Shown here piece by piece: positions 12,698-24,493 of a stretch of 64,000 nt of DNA. Source of the DNA: Daphnia carinata (taxonomy: Eukaryota > Arthropoda > Branchiopoda > Diplostraca > Daphniidae); assembly GCF_022539665.2 (NCBI RefSeq), contig NC_081331.1, forward strand, positions 14,318,999 to 14,382,998. Reading direction: 5' to 3'. The first letter of the stretch is position 1. Every line of letters starts with the position of its first letter. A model generated the notes under the pieces. It searched no databases, was not told the DNA's origin, and worked only from the letters and a program-made list of their open reading frames with translations. Made by a program: the position numbers and the translations under genes.

Positions 12698-15600
12698 TTA
12701 AACTTGGGAGCTCTCGATGATGCATTCGCAAACATACTGGAACTGAATCTAGTTAACAAAACAGATTATTTTTATAATTCAAAGTTTCAACGTAATGATT
12801 TCTTACTGATGTTTGCAGCATCATCGGTCTCTGATCGCGCATCAGTTTCACCAAATGAATTGGATTGACAGCGCAATCGGCTTGCATCAATCGCATGGCA
12901 GAATCCAAGAGGATAAAAGCTCCTGTACGGCCGATTCCGGCTGAACAATGAACCAAAACGACCGGTCCTTCTTCGCAATCACTGCCGCTGTATGTTTGGA
13001 CATGACGGACGTAATCGAGAAATTGACAGGCCAGAACCGGAGCTCCGTGATCCGGCCATTCTAGATATTGCAAATGCGAGATGACTCGCATTTCTCCAGT
13101 CCGTTCGTCTGTGACGAGGAATTCTCGATGAACGAACGGGCCTAAATGGTCCAACTTGGCTTGGCAAATAATCACAAGTTGACCTGCTCGTACAATTTCG
13201 TCCATTTCTGGCCAATAACTAAATAAAACAAATTGATTTTAGAAGCTATGGAATGTGATGGGATGACAATTACCGATGACATTTAATGCGGCCACGCTCC
13301 GCTTCCTGTGTCACCATGGCTATGGTACGGATTCCTTCATGTTGCCACACAAGTGACCAAAAATCTTCAACAGTGTGCGGAAGAGGTCCTTGTGTTGCTA
13401 CGTAACGGAGGGTTTTATTACCACCTGGCATCGGAATATTAATGTAACTAGCGTTGATGTAATTTTCATCTTGATTATGACAAGAGGAGAGCACAACTCG
13501 GTTACAATCATCTGTAGAAAAAAAGCACAAGTTAGCCAATAATTAAGGGGGAAAAAAATTAAAACTTACATGGAAAAATATCTCCATATCGATTCTTCTG
13601 TATATTCTCGTCGCGACGAGCTATACTGGACGACAGTTCGGGCCTGGAACGAGGTAACAGATCAAAATGTGATAGGATACGACCAGTACGAAGTCCATCT
13701 ATTATGGCTGCCACGCTTTCTTTGGGAGACATTTCTGGTGGCTCCAAAACATATTGAACGGGAGGATCTTCCTCTTGTTCTGTCCAGCGATAGCCAGTAC
13801 GTCGAAGGGATAACGTCAATGAGGACTGTCTTGCTGCTCTAAATAGCTCCATCAGTTCTGCTTGAGTCAGGCATTCAACAGGATGACCCTCGACGGCCAC
13901 CAACTCGTCACCAACATGCATGGGTGGGTAGCTCATGTCTGCCGAGCTATTGGGCAAGAGGCGTGATAGGCGGGCACTGGCTCGTTCTTTTTCAAAACGC
14001 AAATTGAAACCAAAAACGCCAGAGGCATCTGCTTTCAATCGGACATCAAACTGATCAGTCGAATGACGTGAACAAGAGACTGATGGGGACGCATCCGATA
14101 GATAGAGCGGTAGACGGATGTCGGGTTGCGAATCTTCATCTGCATATTCGAAACTTTGCATGCCATTTGGAATGAAAGCTGCAGCAGAAATGGGCGATGG
14201 GCTGTCATTTTCCAAGGAAGGAATTGCTTCTTTAATGCCACTTTTGCAATCATCGTCATCTAAGCTTCCAGGTAAACTACTGGACCAAGCTGGACGTGGC
14301 GGTGTACCCTCAGTAGTTGATTGGATTTTATGAAGATGGTCATATCGACGGTAAGTAATAGAACGACGATCAACTGCCACCCTGGCTGAAGGCTCTCGTA
14401 CATTGTAGCACGATTGTACGGTGAACAGTTTGCGAAAGACCGGCCAGACGCCTTTCGTGATTTGTTTTGGGTCCACTTGTCGACAACCCAAACGGAAAAA
14501 AGAATGCTGCTCGATGCAGTTCTTCCATAGCCGTTTAGCTGCTCGTTTGGTGGGTAACAAGAAACCCACAACTGTATCGTACTCTTCAAACTGCAAAACA
14601 GAATTCCTTCTTTCATTTTCTATTAGAAAAAAAATATTAAACTTAATTACTTTTTCATGCTGTAACTGAACGAAGAAGCGTTTTTTCTTGTAGAACAGCC
14701 GCAAAATTTTACACCACGCAAATGAATTGATTCGTACATTATTGCTAGATCGATATATCGACAAATTACGTCCCGATATACCCAACAAGATTGATTTTCC
14801 TTTAGCATCCTAAAGCACAACGAACCATGCAAGAAATAAGATGTTACAATGGATTTACCAAATTATTTTCCAACTTACTTTGACAGGGTGCAGATCAACC
14901 CCGTATAGTTCGACTCTTCTAACGTGATCCAAAAAGTTGGTTTGGGCTTTTTCAATAGACTGTTCTCTGAAACAGAATAAGAAAGTAATATCAACAATTA
15001 ACTTGTTAAGACATCTACAGAAGGTACTTCAACAGTCCTCGAAGCTCCAAGATAACCGAGGTGTTCTCTTTTACAACAGTAGGAACACTCCCTATATTAG
15101 AAATGTTAGTCAAATCATCAGCTTCTGAGCTGATTGGGCCATAGGTAGCTGTAAATCAGAAAGCAAATATTTAACCAAACACTGAATATTATTCTTCATT
15201 TTTTCAATTTATACCTTGAAGATAGTAACTTGTTAAAAGGCAGCAAGTTTGAGGGCTGGTAGGCAAGGAACCATTAACCACTTTTTTCCAAGTCTGCAGG
15301 AAAAAGAGCCATCGGGTCTGCTCATCAAGTAACTGGCTGGGATTTTCAACATAATATTTGACTTCAAAGTTGAGATGAACTTGACCAGTAGAGCCTATCA
15401 TAGAACACACATTTGTTTTGAACAGAAGCAAACGGTAAAGCAAATATCTATTTATCTCACATTTAAATTGATGAGATAGAGATTTCTCAAATTCTAACCA
15501 ACAACAGCCTAAATGAACCCCAGGAAAGGAGAGTCCAAAATATTGGGGTTCTCGAAGGCTGAAACGCTGGATCACCTGATCCATTAAAGACTTTCCATCA

Positions 15601-15800
15601 TCCTTTCCCTACAAGTCAAACAGAAACAAATTAACACAAATCTTGAAGTTCTGCATGAAAATTATGGAATGGGCGGAAAGACTTGCATTGCACCGAAAAA
15701 GGAGAGCTGTTTGATCAAGTAAATGTACGACGCAATGCAGATTTTTTTGCGATCGCCTTGTGCGTTTTTGGTTAGATTTATCTCTCCGATGCTGATTCAT
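12698..15800 (-). CDS. Ptpmeg: Ptpmeg, FERM-PDZ protein tyrosine phosphatase (PTPN3/PTPN4 family)
   Basis: A cytosolic, membrane-cortex tyrosine phosphatase. The protein of about 840 residues starts at ATG 15800 and is spread over ten exons. These include 15687-15800, 15461-15608, 15215-15394, about 13569-14592, 13274-13511, 12807-13218 and 12698-12748. Order seen: FERM F1 (VVHLLDQTALLF), F2 (TRWLFFLQTWKK), F3 (VELYGVDLHPV, FAWCKILRLFYKKKRFFVQL), FERM-adjacent region, PDZ (FGFNLRFEKE, HVGDELVAVEG), then the phosphatase domain. Catalytic features are intact: NRYGDIFPYD, the WPD loop (EWPDHGAP), the P-loop VHCSAGIGRTG, and a Q-loop completed across the last splice (MLQTS/IQFQYV). The linker between FERM and PDZ is shorter than in vertebrate PTPN4. 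The first intron appears to use a GC donor. Confidence 0.93.
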
Positions 15801-16864
15801 TTTGTTGCTTACTTCAACCCTACTGCACCTCAAACTTTCGTGACATCAGGATATCCATTGCACGTAAACAATGACTCCAGCTGTCCAGCGTCAATATCGA
15901 TCCGTGACAGTCGTCTGCTCCAAAAAATTGGGTTCAAATCGATTCCACAACCTCGATATTTACCGATTTCGATGCAACTTTTACAGCTCGTCAAAACCAA
16001 AGTTTATTTGTCCAGGGCGCATAAATAATAGCCCAACAATCACCTACTTATAACCCTCAGTTCCATTAACTTGTGGTTTGTCAGCTATCATGGGAGGTGT
16101 TTGGCACACTGAAATGTTGTCTGCACACCTTCCCGGCAACGCCCGTCCTAATCTGTCTAATGTTTGGCGGCAATGACTTTGACGATCATGACATGTTTCA
16201 ATGAATGCCATTCCTACTTAACGGGATATTGTTGAAATTCGAAAATTCAATCAAGCTGTATCACCAACAAATAAAATCAAACCCTACGTGATCCAGGTAC
16301 ACCTGTGTTCATCTCCGTCTGCTATTGCAATAATATTAACCGTGGACAAAATCCCTGATGTTTCTTTTAATTTGCTTGTTTCAATCCACTCAATTTTGAA
16401 ACAATCAATCACATAAACTGACTTTCAAAAGGATCTTCGCTTTTCCGTTCATTTAACTTTTGCAGTCACTACGCCGTTACGTGAAACGAATACCATGTAG
16501 ACAGGCTTGTTTCTAATATAGTTGATCAATGTTTCAACAATGAATTTAACTTTCACCCACGAAATTCGGGAAAAATTAACATGGTTATTTGAAAGAAGTC
16601 GAAGAACAAATCTTGTTGTCGAATTCTGATTGGGCCACATGTATACTAACGTGTCCCGCCTGCGGCACTGAGCTGTTACCTGTTGTTTTTCTACCATACC
16701 CTTCCGAGAAAGACGAAGAAAACTCGTCTGGTCTGTGATAGCCTTGGCAGTGAGGGCTCGTCGTTTGGCGGCGTCGAACCATCGAGTGTAAAACCATAAT
16801 TTCATTAAAAGTTGTTCCCTTCGTTCACCTGTCACTCGAGGAGCAGACAAACTACAAAATCAAA
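15801..16864. promoter_or_regulatory. Divergent intergenic region between Ptpmeg and PDIA4
   Basis: About 1.06 kb separates the divergent start codons of Ptpmeg (minus) and PDIA4 (plus), so both promoters must lie here unless there are distant 5' exons. A minus-strand open stretch at 16449-16850 exists but has no recognisable content. The PDIA4 side holds an ERSE-II-like site. Confidence 0.5.
16629..16639 (+). promoter_or_regulatory. ERSE-II-like unfolded protein response element upstream of PDIA4
   Basis: ATTGGGCCACA matches the published ERSE-II consensus ATTGGNCCACG at all but the last defined base. It lies 226 bp upstream of the PDIA4 start codon. An ACGTG core follows at about 16649. 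PDIA4/ERp72 is a standard unfolded protein response target in animals, which makes the position meaningful, but one site with one mismatch can occur by chance. Confidence 0.35.
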
Positions 16865-19391
16865 ATGTTAACTAGAAGAGATTGGCCGATCTTTATCCTG
16901 CTGTCTTCGCTGTTTTGCATATCTTTTGCTGCAGAACAAGCTGAATTCATACCAAACGACGGTGGTAAGTCTCAATATTTAAAAGTTGGCTTTTCAAGGT
17001 TGGGAATGTCATAAAAAAGATAAACGTGTTGACTAACCTAGAGAAAGTGCACAGTGCCCTTTCAGCTTTCCCCTCTTCGCACTGACGAGGACAAAAAAAA
17101 GCAGGAAAAGAAGTCAAGGTCCAATGGTCATGACTGTACATGCAGCATTTCACTGGGTTATTTAACTATTTTTTTCCTCATCCAAGCCCATTCCTGAAAT
17201 GCAACACAAATCAAATTTGATGTCAATAACATACTAACGATATTATCGCGTTGACAGATATACAAGTGGTGGATGGAAGAGGTGGAAACTACAAATTCAT
17301 TGAAGAAGATGAAGTGATAATCCTGACGAGGGAAAATTTCCACTATTTCATCATGTCAAGGCCCACGGTCCTCGTCGAATTCTATGCTCCATGGTAATTG
17401 GATTATGGCTGAACGATTACCTAAGTTTCACGTCTCCTTGTTACGGCAACAGGTGTGGACATTGCAAGGATTTGGTTCCAGAATATTCGAAAGCTGCGGA
17501 GACACTCAAGAAAGAAAATATTCCATTAGCCAAAGTTGATGCAACGAAAGAGGGTGAACTGGCAGTGGAATTTATGATCAGCGGTATACCATGTCAGGAA
17601 TGATTGGATTTATCACATTCTTAACTTACTTTGTCCCTGTTAGGTTATCCAAGCTTAATCTTATTCCGTGATGGCAAGAAAATCGACCAATACCAAGGAG
17701 AACGCAATGCGTTCGGTACAACCACAAACTTTGATTCACTAATACCCAAGGATTAATCAAAGTAATTTTTTAAAACAGCAATTATTGACTACATGAGGGA
17801 GAAAACTGATCCCAACTGGAAACCTCCATTGCCTCCCGTTATTGAACTCACGTCAGAAAATTTCGAAAAAACCGTTACCGATTCCAAGCTGATTCTCGTC
17901 CAATTTTACGCTCCTTATTGCAGCCATTGCAAACAGGTACATAATCACTTTAAATTGAATAGTGGAAACGCAAATTCACCTTAAATTATCAGATGCAACC
18001 AGAATACGAAGCAGCTGCTAGATCCTTGTTGGAATACGGCATTCCTCTGGCTAAGGTAGATGGTACAAGCGAGAAGGCTTTGACCGATAGTTTCCAAATC
18101 ACTGGCTACCCACAAATGCGTGTCTTCCGAAAAGGACGTGTGTTCGAGTACAAAGGACCGAGAGAACATCGAGGTATCGTTGATCACATGAAGGAACTTG
18201 CACGTCCAGCCTCCAAGCTCGTTAATTCATTGGGTGAACTTAAAAGTGAGATGGATCGCACTGAAGCCACTGTTGTAGGCTTCTTTTCTTCTAAATCGCC
18301 TCTTTATGAAGAGTACATGGCAGCATCTGAAGAATTAAGAGGTTAGTATGATTAATGTATGTTAATGCGAAATTCTAACAATAAATATTGGTTCACAGGT
18401 ATTTTAACATGTCTACATACCTTCGAGAAAGATGTTGCATCCCATTACAAAGTTATTCCTGATTCGATCGTCGTCTATCAGCCAGAAATTTTTCATTCTG
18501 AATACGAGAAATCATCACATGAATTTCTTCAATTAAAAGCCAGGGGTAATGCCAAAGACATTGTGAATTTCGTCAAAGAGAAAAGCGTGCCATTAGTGGG
18601 TCAACGTACAAAACGCAATGAGGCGTTTCAAATATTCCACCAAACCATTGATTGTCGTCTATTACGATGTTAATTTCGACCATCAATATGTCAAGGATAC
18701 GCAGTTCATTCGTAAAAAGGTCCTGGAAGTGGCAAAAATATTTCAAAATAGTAATGCAAAATTTGCCATCAGCAACGAAGATGAGTACCTTGATGAACTG
18801 CGAAGTCTCAACTTAGCTGACGTTAACGAAGATATTAAAGTGGCAGCATTCGATGGCCAGAAATTCAGGATGGAACCTATGGACGAATTTGATCCACAAG
18901 AAGTTAAAAAATTTATTGACTCATTATCAAGTGGCAAAGGCAAACCGTATTACAAATCCCAGCCAGTGCCAAAAGTCCAAGAGGGTCCCGTCCTGAACGT
19001 CGTTGCCAACTCATTCGCCGAAGAAGTTCTTCAGCCCAAAAAAGACGTTCTCATTGAATTTTATGCTCCTTGGTGCGGCCACTGCAAAGCCCTGGAACCT
19101 GAATACAAGAAATTGGCCAAAAAGATGAAGAAAGCCAATCCAAATTTAATTGTGGCAAAAATGGACGCGACGGCCAATGATCTCCATCCTATATTCGGCC
19201 AGATAAAAGGCTATCCTACCATCTTCTTCTTGCCAGTTGCTCATAAACAAGAGCCGGTTCCATATACAGGAGGGGATTTTACTTATAAATCGTTAAAAAC
19301 GTTTGTCGATCAGCAGTCCAGCGTCATTCTAACTGACGAAGAAAGAATGGGTTTACCTTCGATAGAAAAACGCGAAGTTGATGAGCTATGA
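16865..19391 (+). CDS. PDIA4: PDIA4/ERp72 protein disulfide isomerase, with an apparent one-base frame break
   Basis: An ER lumen thiol-disulfide oxidoreductase and isomerase. Exons are 16865-16964, 17258-17393, 17453-17583, 17644-17715, 17779-17936, 17993-18341 and 18399-19391. There is a signal peptide (residues 1-22), an acidic stretch, and three catalytic thioredoxin domains. Their active sites are CGHC (about residues 80-83), CSHC (about 194-197) and CGHC (about 541-544). Two non-catalytic domains lie between the second and third. The C-terminus is VDEL, an ER retention signal. In the last exon the frame breaks at the A-run 18610-18613: upstream reads LVGQRT, downstream reads [11 protein letters not shown] one base out. 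Without one A the product is exactly 645 residues, the usual vertebrate length. I infer a sequencing or assembly insertion, or a null allele. Confidence 0.93.
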
Positions 19392-19488
19392 ATCTAATTG
19401 ATTATTGTTATCTCTTGCCTTGTATGTTTGTTGTTATTAATCTTAAGATGTAAACGAATGTGTGAACGACCAATCGAAAATTGTTACG

Positions 19489-19494
19489 AATAAA
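19489..19494 (+). terminator. PDIA4 polyadenylation signal AATAAA
   Basis: AATAAA lies about 100 bp after the PDIA4 stop codon, followed by a T/A-rich stretch. Confidence 0.55.
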
Positions 19495-19790
19495 AATAAT
19501 AACAAGACAGAATCTCTGCAAAGGCCAGTTTGAATAGTACTTACAGAATCGCATAATCCTGACTGCCAAGAGCTCCTGGCGTCGTACATACACCTTGAGT
19601 CGCTTGTTAATTTCAATTCCTTCTTCTTTTAAATGGATTCCAGATGATAATGATCCGCTGATGCGAAAAATATAAAACAAATAGAAAAAGACTTATATTT
19701 ACCGCGTCAGTTCAATATTCAGAATGATTGTATCTTGCTTAACGATAAAAGATGACAACTTACATTAAAGATGACGAGATTCCATAACAT

Positions 19791-21081
19791 TTAACTGCCC
19801 AATTGAAATAACTCATTAGATGGCCAATTTTCTCGTAGGATACTTCGATAAGGCCGGCTGGTTCTTCTTGCTTTTAGATAGCTTTCTAGCAAATGAACGG
19901 GAAAGCCTGCTATGATAACTTGATTTCCTCCAAAATGCGATTCATATAATCTTGTATGGTTTATATTCCATGTAACGGCTGAAATCTGTTAGCAATTTGG
20001 TCCATGAAATTGAACCGTATTGTCCTCCCACTTGGCAAATGATGGATCTTTTTTTTATATTGCAAATCTCATAAGAATTTTGCTTAGCCCTCCCTCACTC
20101 TTAATTCACGTACACAGAGGAATTTTTTTTAGTATCTCATGGTTAATGTTTACCATGATTCTGTTTCTCTTCAGGTTTCGACAATCCGATAGCAGGCGAT
20201 TCGATTTTGTGCCGAAACAAGTGGTCCTGCAGGGTATTATAAAGCTGTAATTTGGCTGGCAAAAGATCGGCTTTCATACGATCAGATACTTCTTGTACTT
20301 CAGAATTCGACAAAGAAGTTCTTTCGATTCTCTGGAGTTCCTTATCTACCAAAGTTTTTGAATATAGCTGCTGCTGATCTTTTAGGCATGACGCCTTGCT
20401 CTTATTTACTTTAGCCTTAAGATCAGCCAGTTGACGCTGGAGATTATTTGCACGACTAATGGCATGGCCACTTGTCAAAGTCAGAGCTTGAATCAAGTTT
20501 GTTTGCTTTGAAGTCCGTCGTTTTTCAGCATGTAGATGTCGCCGCAGATCTGCAATGATTGCTTCTAGATTACTTTGCTTATTGCTGTAGACATTATGTA
20601 GGTCTGACAAGGTTCTAATAAACATTATTTGTTCTCTGGCAGATTTTTCTTTTTCGAGTTTGAGTTCTTCACTTAATTCTGCGAATGAGACTTCTAATTC
20701 CAGGAACTTGTTCTCAACAGCTTTTACTGTTTTTGATTTTTCAGTATTAATTGTGTCATGATCAGCTAGGATATTTCCTTCCATTTTTTCTGTCTTTTGC
20801 ATCAGCTGTAAAATTAACAAGATAAAAATTGGCAACTGAGCTACGAAATAAACAACTGTAATACCTTATACTGAGTTAAATTGTTCTCAGAACAGAAAAG
20901 ACTAATCTCTGGTTTCACATCCTTATGTAGGGGTCGAACCAACACAGAATGAGATTCTAATAAGCTGATGAATCCAGATGGAGAGGAGATGTAAAATCCT
21001 AAGGACCACAGTTCGGAAAATATTGAACAAATGGAAATGCATGCTAAAAAGAATATCTGGACAGTTGTCAACCAGTTGCAT
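19791..21081 (-). CDS. Unrecognised protein with hydrophobic N-terminal segment and long coiled coil
   Basis: Exons at 20865-21081 and 20154-20805 join in phase 0 (TQYK/LMQKTEK). The first carries a hydrophobic segment (TVQIFFLACISICSIF), a likely signal peptide or anchor. The second is a charged, heptad-rich coiled coil (VENKFLELEVSFAELSEEL). A third exon from an acceptor at about 19985 continues in frame (AVTWNINHTRLYESHF) to a stop at 19791. No ATG precedes the first exon in frame; an AG at 21082 suggests an earlier exon upstream. A second, overlapping open frame (GHLMSYFNWAVKCYG) with a good donor at 19544 hints at an alternative 3' end reaching PDIA4. The family is unknown. The SLLE-rich part vaguely recalls the N-terminal region of prolyl 4-hydroxylase alpha, but no catalytic domain follows. 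Confidence 0.5.
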
Positions 21082-21484
21082 CTGGGAATAGATTGATACT
21101 ATTCATAAAATTAAAAAAATTTAACAAACTTCATAAGATGCTTCTCCTACAAGAAATAAATTTCATGTTTCAATTACATTATTTTCGAATTTAAATGTTT
21201 ATACTTTAACATATTTAAGAATAGAATATAATTTGGATGTCTTGACCATGCTTGTGTCACTAGCAGGTTAAGACACAGGCCATACAGGAATTAGTCACTA
21301 ATATTTTAATCTTTTGACATGCAGACTCTAAGTTTAAAAAAACTGTTAAATTTAGGATAACGTACCGTCATGGAACAACAGATTTCATATCTTCCAGTGA
21401 AATTGGAATTAAGAATAAATGAACACCTGAAAGACGATAACCGTTGGAAGGAACAAAGAATTGCAGCCTGAACAAAATACAAAA

Positions 21485-22129
21485 CCTATTCTGAACGTTG
21501 CCAAATTTAATAAATCGACCATGGGATAATGGTGAAACCGTATCTCCAATGAAGCCTGTTTTCAAGGGGTGGGCGTGGCCTAACTGAGGAGACTTATAGC
21601 CAACGCCACCATTACTTAGGAATCGCCAACCACTGAATGGCAAAGGAGGAGATATACTAGTGTCGCGTTAGCGAAACATCTGCAAGTGCAATGGTCTAGT
21701 GGACAGAGCATTCCATTATTACACGGGAGTCTCGAGTTCGAATCCAGTATAAAATTTTCTTTTTTCTCCTTTCCTAATGTAAAATGGCTAAAGTTTTGTT
21801 GATTTTTATTTTGTTAAGAAGCGACAAGTATAAATAAGATTTTTTTCCACTTTTTCCACATTCTATTAATGGGACATGTCCCCTTGTTTGGACTTAGAAA
21901 ATTTTTCAAGTAGGCGCAGCCTTTACTTTGTACTTCAATATCGGCCACTAAGCGTCTCTCACTATAGGTAACCTAGACCCCAAATAGCCTTCAGCCGAGA
22001 TAGGCTGTTATAACGAAGAGTTGTTTCACCATCCTTTTACACCATGAATCGACTGACCTATTCTGAACGTTGCCAAATTTAATAAATCGACTGACTTATT
22101 CTGAACGTTGCCAAATTTAATAAATCGAC
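21485..22129. repeat. Three copies of a 35-bp sequence
   Basis: The unit beginning CTATTCTGAACGTTGCC and ending AATAAATCGAC occurs at about 21485-21519, 22057-22091 and 22095-22129. The last two copies are only 3 bp apart. Near identity indicates recent copying. They flank the tRNA-derived element at 21685-21765 on both sides. Confidence 0.8.
21685..21765 (+). repeat. tRNA-derived element (degenerate tRNA or SINE head)
   Basis: An A-box-like TGGTCTAGTGG at 21692-21702 and a B-box AGTTCGAATCC at 21735-21745 stand about 43 bp apart, as in a tRNA gene. A T6 run at 21760-21765 could end pol III transcription. The T-stem and anticodon stem do not pair well and no complete cloverleaf forms, so this is not called a functional tRNA. 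It most resembles the head of a SINE or a decayed Glu/Asp-like tRNA. Confidence 0.5.
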
Positions 22130-22440
22130 TGAGATGCGACAATGGTCAGCTAGCAGCCGCCCCACATCAAAGTTGATGAATGAATGCGAAACCACTGACC
22201 AATGAAACTTATTTAATAATTAAATAAAGAAAGAATTGCCATGTCACTGTTTAGTCAGATTTTTTTTGACGAAAAACTGCAGAATTTCTTTTAATTAAAA
22301 AGTGGAAGTTGGAATTTACTTGTGGCTGCCAACAACATTTAATGGCGTTTTTAGGCAGTCATCCAACTCATAGACTATTTGAAGCATAGGTAGGGAAGAA
22401 TGAATCAATTAATGCGATTTTTGAGAGCTGATTCGAGATG

Positions 22441-24493
22441 TTATGTCATTAACGATAACGCAAACGCTTCATCCTCTGGGTACAGTGTCATCAATTCAAT
22501 ATTGGGGATGTAGCGACGACCGTCATACCGCTTAAAATATATCCCAATATTCGGGTGGTCAACGATGTTTGATCCGGTGGTCAGGAGATTTAATGTTTCT
22601 TGAAATCGTTTTAGAAAATTAAAAAATGTGCCCGATATTATAGGACATTTGCAATAATAAAATTTAATAAAAGATGGAATTAATCGCTGTAATCGTTTCA
22701 TTTTAATGTCAAATAGTAATTACCTTCAGGAACAAGGGAAGAATCACCGCCGTCGAAGAGAACGTTATAGCGTGTTCTATTTTTACCATTATTTGTCCAC
22801 CAGATGATGACGCAAAATACAGGAGATGTGTTAGTGCTGCTTTTGTATGCCATAACAAGGCCCACAGCATATTTAATGCAAGGCAATCGAAACTGGACAT
22901 TTCTCTGATGACAAAAAGTGGGAAAAAGCATGCTAAATCATTTATCTAGGTAAAAAATAGAATGGGAACTACCTTCCTCACGATAGCCTGTTCTTTCGCT
23001 TTGATGACACAATTTTCCATTAGACGATTGCAGCGAACGTTGTCAATCTAACATTATAAAAGTAAAGAGTCACACTGTCACCGCGTGCTTTATGTGCTTA
23101 GCCAACTATACCCTCTGAAGAATTTGAATGGCGTCGTCCAGTGGCATGTCCAGATCTATGCACAGGTGGGCGTAGAAAGCGGCCTTCTGGATTTGTTTGG
23201 AAGAGACGGCGTATGCTAATCGAGAAAAGCTCAGTTCGTTCTGTCTCCTAAGACGAGATAACGTTCTGAAGTCTTCTCTCCTACTAGCTCTTATACTGTG
23301 CATTCTGATGAAACGCATGTATTCCACCATACGCAGCAAAAAATTCTCAGCTGAAATCAATGGGTACGTTGCCGGGTTATGATGTCGCATCACCCCACCA
23401 TTCGGGGCATCAATCAAACAATTATTTTCATCAGTTCCTTGATTTAAACTAACGAGGAAAACCGAGAACAAAATTAGATTTTAAAATGCAGAACTAATAA
23501 ATTTATGAAATTTACTTTGAGTTTTCACGCCACCTGAGAAGAAATCTATGTGAATGAAAATCGGGCCTTGTGGTAACAGCTATAACAGGCTCGCAATCAA
23601 TTCCCATCCTTAAAGCCACCTCTCGATAAATTATGCAAAGTGTCATAGGAAAACCTGCTTTTGATTCAAGAACCTTTAATAAATATTTTATTATTAATGT
23701 TCTGAACATACGAAATGAAATCTGAGATCACCTTGTCAATGAACACATTCTCTAATGTGTGATTTGACTGCATTACTTTAAATCTCATTTCCTCATATAA
23801 GACTTCATTTATGCAGTGAAGGACTTTTTCAGCTGTGCCTGTAGTGATATTTAGTGGGTCTGCAATGTTATGCCTGTCCACAAGAAGTTCTTTGACCTGA
23901 TTGCTGATTTCACTTAGTCTTTGTTTAACATTGGATAAACTAATTGGGTTTGCTTCTTCTGCTTGTGCCCATTGACAAATTAGAACAGCACCCTCCAAGA
24001 GGGATGTCTTGGATTCAGGTAAGCCCATCAGCTCTCCCAGCTTCTTTTCTATCTTCTGGTACCTTAAAGATTTCAGTACTTTACGGGCATAGAATCGGGA
24101 GGTCATATTTTCATTCCTGATTTTTAAAAAATAAATAAGTTATTGTTATTATTAATATAATTTGTTGTGAGATGAACTTCCTGGTTACTCACAATCTATC
24201 ACTGAATACATGATTTTGTAACACATTTTCAATTCCTTTTAGTGATGGATATTTATCACAATTGAAATTTTGTGCGTCTGTGATTGATGGCTCACCTACT
24301 GGGAAACACTTAGATGATAGGCTTAATAGCATATCCTTTACTTTTACTTCCAACTTCCATAAATTGTTACAGTATTTAATAATTCTGTGGAATCGATGGC
24401 ATGTTAGCATTATGTTATGCAAGTCTCGTATGTCGTAATTGATGTGAATACACAGCACAGAACTTCATCGGAAAAAGAAAGAATATTGGCCAT
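22441..24493 (-). CDS. FBXO21: FBXO21, F-box protein with YccV-like domain
   Basis: A substrate-receptor subunit of SCF ubiquitin ligases. Exons: 24193-24493, 23732-24116, 23516-23673, 23112-23448, 22973-23047, 22724-22904, 22441-22598, all phase-consistent, giving about 530 residues. An N-terminal F-box (ILSFSDEVLC, HNIMLTCHRFHRII) is followed by the transglutaminase-like/SirB1 part (KVLKSLRYQKI, GFPMTLCIIYREVALRMG, HSHRFLLRW). A C-terminal YccV-like domain comes last (RYNVLFDGGDSS, NIGIYFKRYDGRRYIPN). The ATG at 24493 reads into the F-box as MANILSFSDEVLCC. It must then shift frame within the TGTG-containing stretch at about 24459-24467 to reach the conserved remainder. Either two bases are extra or the real start lies in an unseen exon. 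Confidence 0.88.

Noticed and set aside
12514-12759. 81-codon frame over the last Ptpmeg exon
   Set aside because: The phase-correct reading of that exon ends at 12698 with the expected phosphatase C-terminal helix. This frame is out of phase.
16449-16850. Minus-strand open stretch upstream of PDIA4
   Set aside because: It starts without ATG, has no recognisable motif, and occupies the promoter side of PDIA4. An internal ATG gives 118 codons but nothing supports it.
21368-21643. Minus-strand open stretch of 91 codons
   Set aside because: It includes one of the 35-bp repeat copies and has no domain, so it is repeat-derived sequence.
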